A stretch of DNA of 64,000 nt from Microglena sp. YARC (taxonomy: Eukaryota; Chlorophyta; Chlorophyceae; Chlamydomonadales; Chlamydomonadaceae): NCBI GenBank assembly GCA_022414725.1, contig JAJSRW010001567.1, forward strand, positions 1-64,000, in the 5' to 3' direction. Under the pieces are notes generated by a model, which saw nothing but the letters and a program-made list of their open reading frames with translations, searched no databases and was not told the origin of the DNA. The translations under genes and the position numbers were made by a program. Within the stretch, counting starts at the first letter, position 1. Each line of letters begins with the position of its first letter. Below are positions 11,005-22,519 of the stretch, in pieces.

Positions 11005-11160
11005 CTACGCATGGCAGCTTGCAGCCAGCTCGATGAGTCAGCCACTGTTTCAAGACCAAACTATTAGCCGTGTTGGAATGCCTGTCATGACAGCACTAGC
11101 TAGCTTCAGCTTTGGCCCAAGGGCAGGGAGAGGGAGCTGCTTAGAAGCTGCTACGCGTAG

Positions 11161-11780
11161 CTCGAAAAATAAAGTGTGCCTGCCCAGGCCCGCCCAATCA
11201 AAAACGCGTTGTATCAACCTAGATGGCGAAGTACATCAACCACTGTAAAACAAGTTTCAAACCAGTGCTAACCCAATGGGGGCTGTTTAGAGGGGGGAAG
11301 TGGTTTGCCATTTGTTTAAAGGTCGTTTAGGACTTCATAACTGAGGACCTCTGCCGGTACAATAATTTTTGGGGTCCCAGTTCATCAGCGCTTGTTTTCC
11401 TCACTACCCGCCCTGAATTGAGGTTGGGCAGGTCCCTCTTGCCTATTCGGCACCCCCTGGACTGTAACACTAAACACACACACGCATGGAGGCAGATGGG
11501 GAGCATAACGTTTTTGTGTTCAACATACTTAATTGCTTGTAAGCACCCCTTGACCCAGTCAACCAACGGGCACATTTGTAGTTGAGTAGGGCACCAGGGA
11601 AAATGCAATCAGCAGCAGCACCACCATCATCATAATCATCATAAACACTTCCAGCATCACCATCAGCATAAACATCACCATCATCACCACCACCATTACT
11701 TACAATTGACAGAAGTCAAAATGAGATGCAGATTTTTCTTTACTGTTTTTGTTTCCTTGAGTTTCCTGTTGGCAACAAGG
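11161..11780. other. Unique DNA, no gene seen
   Basis: No supported frame. 11605-11700 is a short ATCATC/CACCATC microsatellite. Nothing else stands out. Confidence 0.4.
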
Positions 11781-12060
11781 CAATTTGAATTTGAAATGTG
11801 AATTGATTATGTTACTGCGGAAAACTGCAAGCAGCCTTAACGGCTGGAAACATGTAGCCAAGTTAAAGATCAAGTTCAAGTTGGAAGCAAGGCATGCAGG
11901 CTCAGAGGGCATGAGAAATGGAAGGCCGAATGTAGTATACCCTAATGAAACAAGATATCGAGATTTTTTTGAAGAAAGGATTGCCCCAATTAAAATGTCC
12001 GTTAGTCCGTCTGTCACAAAACAGCATTTCAGGTTTAATAAAAAACGGCAAAAAACTTGA
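11781..12060 (-). repeat. Dispersed repeat R2, minus copy
   Basis: The reverse complement of ~11960-12060 resembles 15950-16050 (TTGTGAC...GGACATT-CAATTGG and CCTTCTTC). In both places R2 sits directly beside family R1, so R2 may be an outer part of the same element. Confidence 0.45.
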
Positions 12061-12069
12061 ACATTATAC

Positions 12070-12686
12070 ATCTAAAAACAATTATACGACTTATTTACAC
12101 CAGTCAGATTATTAGCAACGCACACATGAGCATCGCGATTCACGTCAAGGAGCTCTGGTTGGGCCAACTAGCTACCATTAACGGATAACAATTTGGTTTA
12201 AGGGTGCCTTGAGCTAACATTTCAAATTTGAACCATTCAAACATGTGCTTATACATAGGTTTGGGAATATAAATGTTCTCAAAATCCCAGGCAAAAACAT
12301 TTAAGCATCAAAATCCATGAAACCTTCCCCCGTGGGCGACCACCTGGACATTAAGCCAGGCCAACTACGGTACTACCGCCAGCATCTACGAAGATGTCCC
12401 GTGCACTATGAATAACCCTTCTTCCCGCGAGCGCAATACCTTGTATGCGTCCACTCAACTGTTTGGCCTTGGTGCTTGCGCACTGACCGAGATCGGAGGC
12501 GGCCTGGTGCACATGAGACGTGGAGCTAACATTTGACAGCGTGGCCGCCAGGACGCCACGAACTGGAATGGTGCGTACCGTTCAGGTCAGGGCTGGGCCA
12601 AAACATGCAGTAACTTCAGAAACAAATCCGTAAAAGCAACCAGACCTCTGATTGGTCTCATTGTTTTTGCACCAAATTATCATTAA
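12070..12686 (+). mobile_element. R1 family copy, plus orientation, 3' truncated
   Basis: Aligns by eye with 33265-33940: CAATTATA-GACT-ATTTACACC at the start, GGGGTGCCTTGAGC, ACATGTGC-TATACATA, and CTGATTGGTCTCATT near the end. It stops at ~12686, exactly where an inverted R1 copy begins. Confidence 0.7.
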
Positions 12687-13560
12687 GGTCGCCTGATGGC
12701 GCGTCCCGAATGAAATGAATTGAATCCTTAATTCAATGTATTTCAATTAATGTTAATTGTATTGTATTTAATGTTGTGTTATTTTAATATGATTTTATTC
12801 CTTTCAATTTAATTTAATTAACGTGATTTGAATGCATGTAATTGCTTTAAAGATTATCAATTCGAATAGGATTGAATTTGATTTGATTTGATTTAATTGA
12901 CTTTCATTGAATCGATGGATGTTGCAGCTTTGTTGGTTATAAATTGACGAAATTAGAGTTTTTGAAGGGTTGTTGGATTTTAAGCAGTATTGAACGTTCG
13001 TGTAATGTTATGCAATGCATATATGTAGTTTGGCTTTATTTTGAAGAATTTGATACAAGAAAAATAAGACTTATCAGGGGTCTTGTTGATTTTAAGGAAT
13101 ATTTTACAATGTATTGCATGTTTGGGCCCAGCCCAGACGAGAACGGTACGTCCCGTCCAGCTCACTCCTGAACGGGTTTTTGGCCAGCAGCAGGTGGCGT
13201 GGCTTGCCCCTGCCCCCGCCCCTGCCCCCGCCCGGTAGCCCCCGCCCCCGCCCACGCCCACGCAAGGCCCTGAGGTGGGGTCCGTGGGCTAATTATAGTA
13301 CTAGTGCCCTATGGGAATGTTTCGTCCATTGTGATGCTTACATGTTTCGCCTCATTTGTTTACGACAATTCTGCTCCCAAACCTATGTATACGCACAGGT
13401 GGTTCAAATTTAAAATGATAGCTCAAAACATCCTAAAAGCAAAATATTAACCATTAATTGTAGCTATTGGGTCCAACCTTACCTCCTTTTCGTGAATTGC
13501 GATGCTCAAATGTGCTCTGGTGAGAATTTTTCCGGCATAAATAAGTCTTATAATTCATCA
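12687..13560 (-). mobile_element. R1 family copy, minus orientation, nearly full length
   Basis: Begins with GTCGCCTGATGGCGCGTCCCG, the complement of the R1 3' end. It runs through the AT-rich tail and GC-rich box (13200-13285) to the complement of the R1 5' part near 13540 (AATAAGTCTTATAATTCAT). With 12070-12686 it makes a 1.5-kb head-to-head inverted pair. Confidence 0.7.
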
Positions 13561-13947
13561 AAAATACAGAATGTTCACAAGGGGGGTCAACTTCGAACCA
13601 AAATGACACCATCACCCAACTTTGTAGATATCACTAAGAGGATGAAGAATCCGGTTTTATCTCTTAATTTGGCCCAGTAAAAAAAAAGCTGGTCCTCCAA
13701 AGTTTGGGGCCGCGGAGGGGGGGGGGGGGGGGGGGGGAGGGCCGAGGGAAAAATCTGGAATTTTCAAAAATTAGGTACTTTCCAGGCACTTTTTCTAGCC
13801 CTCAGAATGACATGGGAGTGGAAGTAGGGTGTTCCTCCAAGTGTTCCTCTACTCAATACCAGTCAATTTATGCTATTGGAGTAGAGATCCACCAAATATT
13901 ATGCCCAGGGCAGAGGAGGGAAGGGGGGGGGGGGGGGGGGGTCCATG

Positions 13948-13978
<31 letters not shown>

Positions 13979-14362
13979 CACACACACAACGCCCTAAACA
14001 ACATGTGTATAACGACGTACAGAGCGAGACCTCATGGCAATTCACTGCTTCTTCTTTTTTTACTAAATTTAATGACTGACTTTTTTTTTACCGACTCTTT
14101 TATTGACTGACTGACTGACTGACTGACCCCCAAGCCCCACCCTAACAATGTAACAATGATGATGATGATTTTCTATGTTTCAAACATTCCCAATGGTTTC
14201 TATACCAACCTCAATGGATAGGCCTTTAAAACCCCAGTAAAATGAGCCTAATTAGACACCATAACACTAAGTGGTGGCTGAGATAGTGGCTGTACAGTGG
14301 GTTCCGGAACCGGGGGGGGGGGGGGGGGGGGTCTGCAGAAGGGTACCTCAGCACTTTTTTGT
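13561..14362. other. Low-complexity region with poly(G), (CT)n and (GACT)n
   Basis: Poly(G) tracts lie at ~13718-13738, 13924-13941 and 14311-14331, with CT dinucleotides at 13949-13977 and a TGAC repeat at 14104-14126. No credible gene was seen. Confidence 0.6.
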
Positions 14363-14370
14363 GATGGTGT

Positions 14371-15912
14371 CAGGGTACTTCAATTGGCCAATTTGACCAG
14401 CGCTATAGCGCACTGGAGAAAAAAATATCTGCGCTATAAGCGCAGAGGCAAAAAAACGCAGCGCTTTCCAAAAGCCTAAAAAAAAGCGCTACAGACAAAA
14501 AAAAATGCGCTTTAAGCGCGCAACCGTTTTATTTCCCAGCTCTTTTCTTGTGCTGCTGGTGAACTGGTAGGGTGCCAGAGAGACTCTTGTGGGTGTGTGT
14601 GAGGGGGGGAGGTGGAAACCTGTTACAGATTGGAGGTGGAAACCTGTTACAAATTGAAGGACCGGCTGAAGCATGCACGGATGGAGTGGGAGTGTCTCGT
14701 GGGACAGAACACCGCAAGGCCGAAGGACCGGCTGAAGCATCCAGTGCAGCCGCAATGGTTCTCTTCCACTTTGTCGGGAACGCAGAAACGGCAACGAATC
14801 CGGCTGCACAAAGTGGAAGGAGTTGATTTAGCCAAGAAGATATGATGGCATCCAGCAGATTCCAGGACATAGGTCGCAACTCAATAAGCAAACACACACA
14901 GATACAGCTCGATCAAATTACGTACCCAAGCAATCGAACTTACTCGTGGCCCAGTAGTTCTTGGTCTTCGCTGTCGGGACCCCAGCGGTCTTGGCCTTCT
15001 TCGTCGGGTTATCCTGCTTGCCCATCGCAGCGGTAGGGGCGACTAGGAGAGCGGTAGGGGTGACTAGGAGAGCGGTAGGGGTGACTAGGAGAGCAGCAGA
15101 GGCGAGCAGCAGAGGCGAGCAGCAGAGGCAACAGGCGAGTAGAGCAGGAAGAAGGAGGCGGAAAGGAAGAGAGAGAGGAGGAGCAGGAGGAGGCGAGTGA
15201 AAAGGAGGTGGCGAAGGAGAAGTGAGGAGCGAGGACTCCGACTTGGCGACTGGGCGACGAGGAGTCGAGGACAAGGACTGCACAAGGGGGAAAGGAAAAG
15301 TTTAGACACTTGATGTCAGCGCGTTTCCAGGAATTCGGCAGGTCACAACTCAACAAGCTGAAAGAGTACTCGACTCGTCGATTCAGACGCAATCGAACTT
15401 ACGTGTGGTGGGTTAGAAGGAGCCTATCAGACTTGAGCAGTTAGCTGTGACGAAATGGCAACAGATGAGCAGCAGATGAGCAGGGGCGAGGAACGGAAGC
15501 GTTGAATAAGCCCAGAGATAGGATTTGACGTAACCACACTCTGCCGGGTGTTGTATTTAAAAGACCAGAATACGGTTGTTTCCGTTAGCGTTCAAATTGC
15601 ACGGTCGACGGCTCGCCGCGTGCTGCTACAGTGCTACCTAGTCAGGATGGCTGCCTGTCACACTATTTGAATCCCACCCCTTGAGTCACTCAGTCAGTCA
15701 CTCAATGAATCAGTGACTGTCATTCAAAAAATGAGAAAGCACACAGGGGGACTGCGGTTTCAGCGCTTTCTGTGAGAGACTGAAAAGAGGAAAGCGCACT
15801 GGTGTTCAAAAAGACAGTGCGCTAAGCACACAGGGGTTGCAAAAATCTGCGCTATAGCGCGCAAGGGTGTCAAAAAGTCAGCGCTCAAAAGCGCGCGCTT
15901 TGAAGTACCCTG
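14371..15912 (-). mobile_element. 1.54-kb hAT-like element
   Basis: Terminal inverted repeats begin CAGGGTACTTCAA and end TTGAAGTACCCTG. A perfect 8-bp target duplication GATGGTGT lies at 14363-14370 and 15913-15920. Both subterminal zones are rich in palindromic GCGCTATAGCGC and AGCGCT words. TIR form and duplication length match the hAT superfamily. The interior lacks a long transposase frame, so the element is non-autonomous. A 250-bp relative with the same ends sits at 46464-46713. Confidence 0.85.
14647..15025 (-). pseudogene. Possible relic of a hAT transposase N-terminus
   Basis: Inside the hAT-like element, a minus-strand ATG at 15025 opens a short Lys-rich frame with NYWATSKFDCLG, followed by a possible GTACGT splice donor at ~14925. 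Further on, a minus-strand frame ending at 14647 contains RIRCRFCVPDK and HCGCTGC. The order basic segment, YW..F, then paired cysteines resembles the BED zinc-finger start of many hAT transposases. The catalytic core is absent. The exon phases I tried do not join cleanly, so this is a hint and not a gene model. Confidence 0.3.
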
Positions 15913-15949
15913 GATGGTGTATTTCACTTTTTTTGCCCCCCCCCTGAAT

Positions 15950-16500
15950 GTTCATTTTTTTATGTTTTCATGAAACCTGAAAATGATATTTTGTGACTGA
16001 CACACCAACGGACATTTCAATTGGTGTAATCCTGTGTAATCCCTTCTTCCAAAAATCTAGTGATTTTTATCGTTCAGATAAAAATAAAGCCAATCTACAC
16101 ATATGCATCTCATAATAGTACAGGCACATTCAATACTGCTTTTAAAATTAACAACCCTGCAAAATGTCAGTTTCCGTTACTTTGTAGTCAACAGTTCTAC
16201 ATCCATCGATTCAATTCAATTACAATTAAATTATCCATCAATTAAATTATCCATGCATCAATTCAATTACATTAACTTAAATTTAACCCAATTAAATTCG
16301 AACTACCGTCAATACAATTCAAATCAATTAAATGCATTCAAGTTACGTCAATGCAATTAACGTTGATTTAATATAATTAAATAAAATCAAATTACATTCA
16401 CACAACATCAAATGAAATCAAATTAAAATCAATTAAATCAATTCAATTCAATTCAGAACTCTGTTGATTTCATTCGGGACGCGCCTCCAGGCGCCCTAAA
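15950..16500 (+). mobile_element. R2 fragment plus 3' part of R1
   Basis: 15950-16050 resembles R2. From ~16060 the sequence follows the R1 middle and AT-rich tail (ACATTCAATACTGCTT, CATCGATTCAATT) and ends in TTCATTCGGGACGCGCC, then CAGGCGCCCTAA. The 5' half of R1 is missing. Confidence 0.65.
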
Positions 16501-16695
16501 TATAAGCTTGACGTTGTGGGTATCAACTACCTTGCTTGGATCCGAGGGCGTGAGACGGAAGGCCGATGTAGAAAATTAAAATCTGCAAACGAAGCTGGCT
16601 TCGAGGCCTTCCAAGTATGAAATGCATGCAATTATCGTCAAGAGCCCGAAAAAGAGGCCGCAGCTACACGGGGCTGCGGGAGATGAATCTAAATC

Positions 16696-16740
16696 CTTGG
16701 GGGTGGGGGTGGGGGTGGGGGTGGGGTGGGGGTGGGGGGG
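16696..16740. repeat. (GGGGGT)n microsatellite
   Basis: About seven GGGGGT units with slips. Confidence 0.9.
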
Positions 16741-16999
16741 CTAACTGGCTAAGGGTGGCTAAATCGAATAGAAAACACATAGCGGCTTAGACCCAACCCT
16801 TTACCACATGCATATGGAGAACATCGTCGCAGAAGTCGCAACTCAGCCATCATACCTTTCTTGAGCATCACAGAGATGCGAAAGGCGCTCCACATCATCA
16901 GCCTTCATTGCTACGGTTATATCACAGAAATAGAAGAAATCGGGGGAAATCGAGGGGAATCGAGAAAGAAATCACGCATGTCTCAGCGACAGGAACCAA

Positions 17000-17155
17000 A
17001 ACCAGGACCAGAACCAGTTTGTGACCGCTCGTGGGGATTTTGATCGGTTTCTTTTGTGTGCGGTGTGCTGTGTGCGGTGTGTCTAATCTTGTTGCTACTC
17101 TCGTGGCTATTATTGCTGAATGTACGTCTCGTATACCGCGCTTGTGCCGTGACGT
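17000..17155 (+). repeat. Dispersed repeat R3, plus copy
   Basis: Matches the complement of ~32050-32285 from CCAGTTTGTGACCGC-CGTGG to a GTATACC-CGCTT-TG phrase. In both copies the same reading frame gives PVCDR-WG followed by a hydrophobic VCL-LLL--WL-L-NV segment, and in both it is preceded by Pro-rich repeat codons. This copy has a stop just after the WGF residues. Confidence 0.55.
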
Positions 17156-17660
17156 GACTTCCTACACTTCGTCATGAACGTCAAGTCATGATTTGATTCA
17201 GGAGATCTGAGATATGACAGTTGCTGAGTTGTAATAAATAGTGCTGATGTGTAACGACAGTTGAATTGGCAACCTAAATGTATGTTACGTAAATGTGGCT
17301 ACTTCAGATCTCTCGCCCTCTCGCCATTCTCGCTTCACAAAATTTAACAAGATTCGAAAAGGAGCAGCACTCACCGGCATCTGAGATACGTCTGTATTCT
17401 TCCGGCGACTTGAAAAAGCAACCTGCGCCACAAGCCACGGACGCCGTGAGAAAACACAATCTCGCACTCCGTCAGGAGTTGGAAAACCCACACGAAAACA
17501 GGTGTGCACAATTTTCCTCTTCCTACTAGCTAGGCCGATTAGAGGTCGGTCATACTGCTTTTGGTTCGGAGGAATGTGGTCTGATTTGGTCCGATTCGGT
17601 CCGACTTTACTTTGCACCAAAATTGACGTGGTCACACTACAAAAGCAAAAGCTAAAACGG
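17156..17660. other. Unique DNA between R3 and duplication copy 2
   Basis: The longest frame (17285-17743, minus, 152 aa) has ordinary composition but no recognised motif and overlaps several competing frames. I do not call it a gene. Confidence 0.35.
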
Positions 17661-17756
17661 AAGTCTAGCCTGTCAAGGTGTAGCCATATATGCTTCATAG
17701 TCTTGCGCAACCTCAATATTGGGAAAGACTGTATACAAAACAAGCACTGCTGAACC

Positions 17757-17985
17757 TGTTATTGACTGATTTATATATCAGTCTCTGAGTTGGCATAATG
17801 CACACCGGTACCTTCTTCCTCAGGGACCCGTGTTGCCTGCCGCCAGGCCACAGGCTAGCTGTGGCCTGCACGTGCCTGCAGTACCTTGCAGTACACATCT
17901 CTATTCTATATGATTGCGCCTGTTGCGCTTAATAGCATCTTTTCCTCTATCAAGCCTATGCCGTTGTAAAGAACTTACATTAAAA
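17757..17985 (+). repeat. 5' LTR
   Basis: Begins TGTTATTGACTG and ends TAAAA, 229 bp. The end is set by the target duplication and by divergence from the 3' LTR just beyond it. A conserved CCTGCCGCCAGGCCACAGGC palindromic box lies in the middle. Confidence 0.9.
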
Positions 17986-18487
17986 GGTTATGTGCGCCAT
18001 CTTTAGACGCTAACGAAGAACAGCCGCTGATTTACGCATTCGGAATCAGTTCCCCTCTGACAAGTCGAAGGCCCGAGTTTTTAAGCACCTGGACTCCCTA
18101 TGCGGATCCAACTTCCCGCTGCTCCGCCTGCCTCTTCCTACCAAGAATCCTTGGATCTGCCACTGCGTCCTGCGACTGGAGCAAGCAAGAGCGACCACTA
18201 GTCACCGAAATCTATGAAGTGAGTATAGGACGACGCCCTCACCGAGACCCACACAGAGCTGTATTGATCACAGACGATCAACTTGCTTGCGACCCCAGCT
18301 TAAGAGAAGCTCCTGTCGTAGAACATTGCCGCTCGGCAAAGTTCACCACTACCAATCCGCTGGATCCCTTTGGATCGCCGATCCCCACAAGCACTCCATC
18401 CCCACTTCCCCTGCCCCGCCCTCGTAATTCCCCACAACGCAACACTCCGACCTACAACGCCAAGACTCCCACACAGAAGACCTCATC

Positions 18488-19753
18488 ATGCAACACCCCA
18501 GGATCTTCACCGGTAACAACCTATACACCTGGCGTAACGCCAAGGTGCATATACTCCTCGACCTCAAGTCCGATAGAGACTGCATTGCCATCGCATTCGA
18601 CTGCCAACAGCCGGTGGTCGATGGCGAACCTGCTAACTCTGATGGTTACCCTGCTGAAGACTTTACTTACCCTGTTGTTGCGGGTGCTGATCTAGCTGCT
18701 CCAGCCCGTGGTGTCCCCAACAGGATCTCCACCTGGAAAAACAACAAGGCATTCAAGATGATCCTGGATCGGGTGTCAGACTCGATCCAGACGGCCATCC
18801 ATGCTCACACAGATATGGCCACTAAAGCCTTCAGGTTTCTGGACTCCCTATACTCTGAGGAAGGTAGCAAGCTAGAGTACTCCACCATGACTAACCTCTA
18901 TGCCATACGTATGACTACCACTGAATCTCTGCAGACCTACCTCTCCAGGGCAGCTGACATGTATGCCCAAGTCCCCAAGATCCAAGGCACTTCCACCTGT
19001 TCTATCAGCAATTTCCTCAATATTGTTGTCAAAGGACTGAACTCACGTCCTGAATATGATGGATTCATAAACCAGTTCAACCCTACAGCTATCACCACAT
19101 TTGCCTTACTCCAAAGTGCAATATTTAACTGGTGCCTAGTCAAGAGCGTTGACCCTGCCCCATCTCCAGAGGAAGCTGAACTGGCTGCTGCAGCCTACAG
19201 AGTCAGAAGACCATTCAACAGCAGGAACCTCCCCACCAGAGACAGGAGAGAGGCCTACAAGAAGATGACCTGCTGGAACTGTGGAGGAATATGTCATAGC
19301 TCCAGAGAATGCATCAGTGAGGACACTGACCTGGCTTTCAAACCAGCTGACTCAGATGAAGCTGACCACGGATCCAAGTCACCTCCCAAGCAGAGATCAG
19401 GAGATGACAAGGAATCTGACGACAAGAAGATCCACAATATATATGAAAGGAGGCAACGCCCCAGAAGATACCAGAGCAAGGGACGCCATGCCCATGTTGC
19501 TGATGGTGATCAGTCTACCTCAACCTCCAACTCTGACAGTGAGGGTGAGGAGCACAACTTCCTGTCCCTGGCACTGGATGAAGACAACCCCCAGCCCATG
19601 AGATTTGCTACACCAACCAGAGGCAAGTCTGTATCATTTTCCTTGCCACATGACCCCCAGGCTGAAACAGCATTCTTTGGACATATAAGTGCTGATGATG
19701 AATGCACTATAGAAGATGATGAAGAAGTTTTCCAGGCAGCACTGCAGACATAA
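18488..19753 (+). CDS. gag: Gag-like polyprotein with CCHC zinc knuckle
   Basis: 421 residues from an ATG 502 bp after the 5' LTR. Residues 5-25 (IFTGNNLYTWRNAKVHILL) fit the F-G-N-W...LL opening of copia-type Gag (UBN2-like) proteins. The middle is helical and lacks low complexity. Residues 262-275 form C-X2-C-X4-H-X4-C (CWNCGGICHSSREC), the nucleic-acid-binding knuckle that packages element RNA. The tail after ~280 is acidic and Ser/Asp-rich. The frame ends with a single TAA, after which the same frame stays open for another 293 codons. That extension resembles a protease, so this stop either separates gag from pro or is a mutation. A 158-aa frame at 18219-18695 overlaps the 5' end in another phase and is probably spurious. 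Confidence 0.85.
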   Translation: MQHPRIFTGNNLYTWRNAKVHILLDLKSDRDCIAIAFDCQQPVVDGEPANSDGYPAEDFTYPVVAGADLAAPARGVPNRISTWKNNKAFKMILDRVSDSIQTAIHAHTDMATKAFRFLDSLYSEEGSKLEYSTMTNLYAIRMTTTESLQTYLSRAADMYAQVPKIQGTSTCSISNFLNIVVKGLNSRPEYDGFINQFNPTAITTFALLQSAIFNWCLVKSVDPAPSPEEAELAAAAYRVRRPFNSRNLPTRDRREAYKKMTCWNCGGICHSSRECISEDTDLAFKPADSDEADHGSKSPPKQRSGDDKESDDKKIHNIYERRQRPRRYQSKGRHAHVADGDQSTSTSNSDSEGEEHNFLSLALDEDNPQPMRFATPTRGKSVSFSLPHDPQAETAFFGHISADDECTIEDDEEVFQAALQT

Positions 19754-20632
19754 TGGATCAGAGATACTACAGCACACTTTCATGCAACAAGTAACATCTC
19801 CTATCTGCATGACATTCAGGACCTTTCACAGCCTATTAGGCTGCAGCTGGCAGATCAAGACTCTCCACCTATCTTCTGCAAGCAGATAGGGAAGGCCAAG
19901 ATCCAGGGCCATGGCAGAGCTCTGATCATCCTGAACAGTGTACTCCTTGCTGACTGCAAAATGCCCAACATCATTAGCATTAATGCAGCCACCAACCTGT
20001 GCCCAGACCTCCAAGTACACCTGTCCAAGACCAAAGCCACCCTCTCCATTCCAAGAACATCTGGCACCAAACTACTCCTATCATGCCCCAAAAGGCATGG
20101 ACTCTACCTCACTCAAACTTCCCCAGCCACCACCAGTAATCTCTCTGTAGGACCTCCCACTGCCTACATAATGATGGTTACCAAGACTCCATCACCTCAC
20201 ACTGGCTCTGAGACAGGGCAGTTCCCACCCACTCATGAGACTACCCCCAGTAGAGCTGATCAAGACTGCCAGGATCTCCCCACTACTTCTGAACCATCTG
20301 CACCCCACACTGACCTTGAGACAGGGCAGTACCCACCCACTCATGTGGAGGCAGACCAAAACATCCAAGACCATTCTCATGCCTATGAACCATCTGCATC
20401 CCACACTGACCTTGAGACAGGGCAGTACCCACCCACTCATGTGACTGCCCCCAGTGACCTTGTAGACCCTGTCAGATTTAAACCCCTTCCTTTCTGCCAT
20501 CACAATACCCCCTCCACTTCAGAGAACTTCATTGGAGAAACTGACAGTGACACTGACGGTGATGCCATGCCAGAGCTCATCACTGAGGAGGTCGACAAAC
20601 AACGTCTGGCAGACCGTGCAAAAGGATTCTAG
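19754..20632 (+). pseudogene. Degenerate copia-type protease region plus repeat-rich tail
   Basis: Directly in frame after the gag TAA. The start reads WIRDTTAHFHATSN, matching the W-I-D-S/T-G-A--H pattern of copia aspartic proteases, but the catalytic Gly is Thr, so activity is doubtful. It is followed by the usual I-L-LADQ, G-G-A, VLLAD-KMPNIISINAA and GLYLTQ landmarks of the protease/pre-integrase stretch. After ~20190 come three copies of an HTDLETGQYPPTHV-like motif. A TAG at 20630-20632 ends it, and the same frame then runs on to a TGA near 20848. No integrase core follows. Confidence 0.7.
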
Positions 20633-20848
20633 CCCCTGTCAGAAGACGAGCGAGCTGGTGATCCACCAGATACCACTTCATCACTTCCCCAGCATCTGGA
20701 CAACCTGACCCTGCAACAAGCCAGAGCAGAGATGGAACTCCTCAGTGACCAGATCAGGACCAACTATGAAGAATATGATGGCTCCATAGATGGGGACGGA
20801 CCACTCAAGCCATCTGATCTGGACACAGCAACTACCTGGGAACAGTGA

Positions 20849-21594
20849 ATCTTGGACAACAGTTCACCAGACATTGGACTAGGCTTGTTCAAAAGTATTA
20901 GTCATCTTTTAAAATTTGCCACATGTCAACCACCCTCCTAAACCACTTGGGTGACATTTATGGATATAACACAAATGATGGCTTATATTATGCATGTGTC
21001 ATCATGTGTTGTGAAGCAATGACTAGGGAGCTGTAAACCAGTTCCTCCATTTTCCCCCTTTGGATTGTCAAATTAACACGGGTGTTGGGGCATGTCAGAA
21101 GTACCCTATATTACACAAGGCACACCAGCCCCAAATGTATTGTTGCCTCCATAGGTGTACTTGGGGGATCAGACTGGTAAGCATGTTGTGCTACTCTGAT
21201 GCTGTTGTGTGTCGTGGGCACACACATTGACCTAAATGGGTATGGAACCCAGCATGTAGGCCCCTATATGAGCACTTGACCCATTGCATGGAGCTCCATC
21301 CTCAATAGTCAGTTCAAATTTGAATGGGTGCCACATGTGCATGCAAGATGAGTCTAGTATACCCTCCATGTGATAAACAGCTGTATCCCTCCACGCCCAA
21401 ACACGCTGCGGAGGTCCGGAAAGCGCTAAAGTGTGAAAATAGGTTTGGAGCCTCGCAATAGATCACCCAAAAAACGTCACCACTGGACTTGGCTCGGTTA
21501 TTAGAGAAAGGTTTTACCTAGCGCTGTAAGTTTGGACCCCAAACTCCCAGAATGGCACAGTGTGGGTGACGAAAAATGTAGACAGGCTCCATAG
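20849..21594. other. Non-coding spacer inside the LTR element
   Basis: This is where integrase and reverse transcriptase would be expected. All three plus frames are broken by stops and no YVDD-like or HHCC motif is visible. The DNA is AT-balanced and not obviously repetitive. Confidence 0.55.
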
Positions 21595-22254
21595 GTTACT
21601 TTATTTCGGAAGCGACTGATACTTTTGAACACACCTAGACTACCACTGGGGGAAGTCAACCAGAATGTCAACCACATCCATTTCTCCAACAACTCCAGAC
21701 TCAACCTCACAAGATTTGGATGCACCCTACACCACCTGAACAGCAGACCTGCTTCACCAGCCTTCAATATCAAGCCCAGGCCTCCACTTCCCCAACTCAT
21801 CACCGCCTTCACCAGCAGGTTTCCACCCCTGCTGACTTCTGAGAAAGAACAGTTCCCACACAGGTCAATGCACAGGATGCCATCTGATGCCTATGCCCCC
21901 ATCATCAAGAACACTAGCAGGCTCCAACAGATGGTGCAAGCCTATCCTACTGTCTCCACCACAGCCAGACCCACTCTACAGTGGACCATCTGCCTTCAGG
22001 CTGCCATGACCAGTGCACATGCTTATGCACTATCCTTTCGACCAAAGATGATCATGGACCCCAGGAGCTGTGCCTATCCTGGAGGAAAAGTGCAGTGTGT
22101 CAACCGCCTCAGCATGAACTGGAGTCCCATGGACTTCACTTTTGTCAACATCCTTGCTCCACCCAGTCTGGCCCCCAAATCATTTGATGAGTTCTTTGCC
22201 CAGATCTGCCACCAGCTTGACCTTGATGGTTTCCCCAGCATGCCAGGCACCTAA
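21595..22254 (+). CDS. Unknown ORF in the 3' part of the LTR element
   Basis: A frame of about 220 codons open from just after a TAG at 21592. It has no upstream ATG, so translation would start at an internal ATG (~21868) or by splicing. The protein is rich in Pro, Asn and aromatic residues. The C-terminal half (QWTICLQAAMTSAHAYALSF, later SFDEFFAQICHQLDLDGF) looks globular. I do not recognise a family, and it does not look like RNase H, envelope or RT. Codon usage resembles the gag frame. It could be an element-specific accessory protein or the collapsed end of pol. Confidence 0.45.
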   Translation, partial: VTLFRKRLILLNTPRLPLGEVNQNVNHIHFSNNSRLNLTRFGCTLHHLNSRPASPAFNIKPRPPLPQLITAFTSRFPPLLTSEKEQFPHRSMHRMPSDAYAPIIKNTSRLQQMVQAYPTVSTTARPTLQWTICLQAAMTSAHAYALSFRPKMIMDPRSCAYPGGKVQCVNRLSMNWSPMDFTFVNILAPPSLAPKSFDEFFAQICHQLDLDGFPSMPGT

Positions 22255-22519
22255 TATTTACAAACATTGCTCCCCATATGTTGTATTAGACTTGAACACT
22301 CTAGAATTTATTAGATTGCCTGCCACCTGTACTGCCCCATGTACTTTCACAGGCTGCAATTTTTTTTAATTTATGATTATTCTAGTCTCTACATGATGTC
22401 TGTGTTTTAATTTAGGTTCAACCTATATATGTAGCTCACCCAAATTATGGGGGGACTAGTCCATACATTCTGCCTATAACAGATTCTCTAGCCTCAAAAC
22501 ATGCCCTTCTCGTAACCAA

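Noticed and set aside
15085..15392. Leu/Ser-rich minus frames in the hAT-like element
   Set aside because: They cover AGCAGCAGAGGCG and GACTAGGAGAGCGGTAGGGGT short tandem repeats in overlapping frames.
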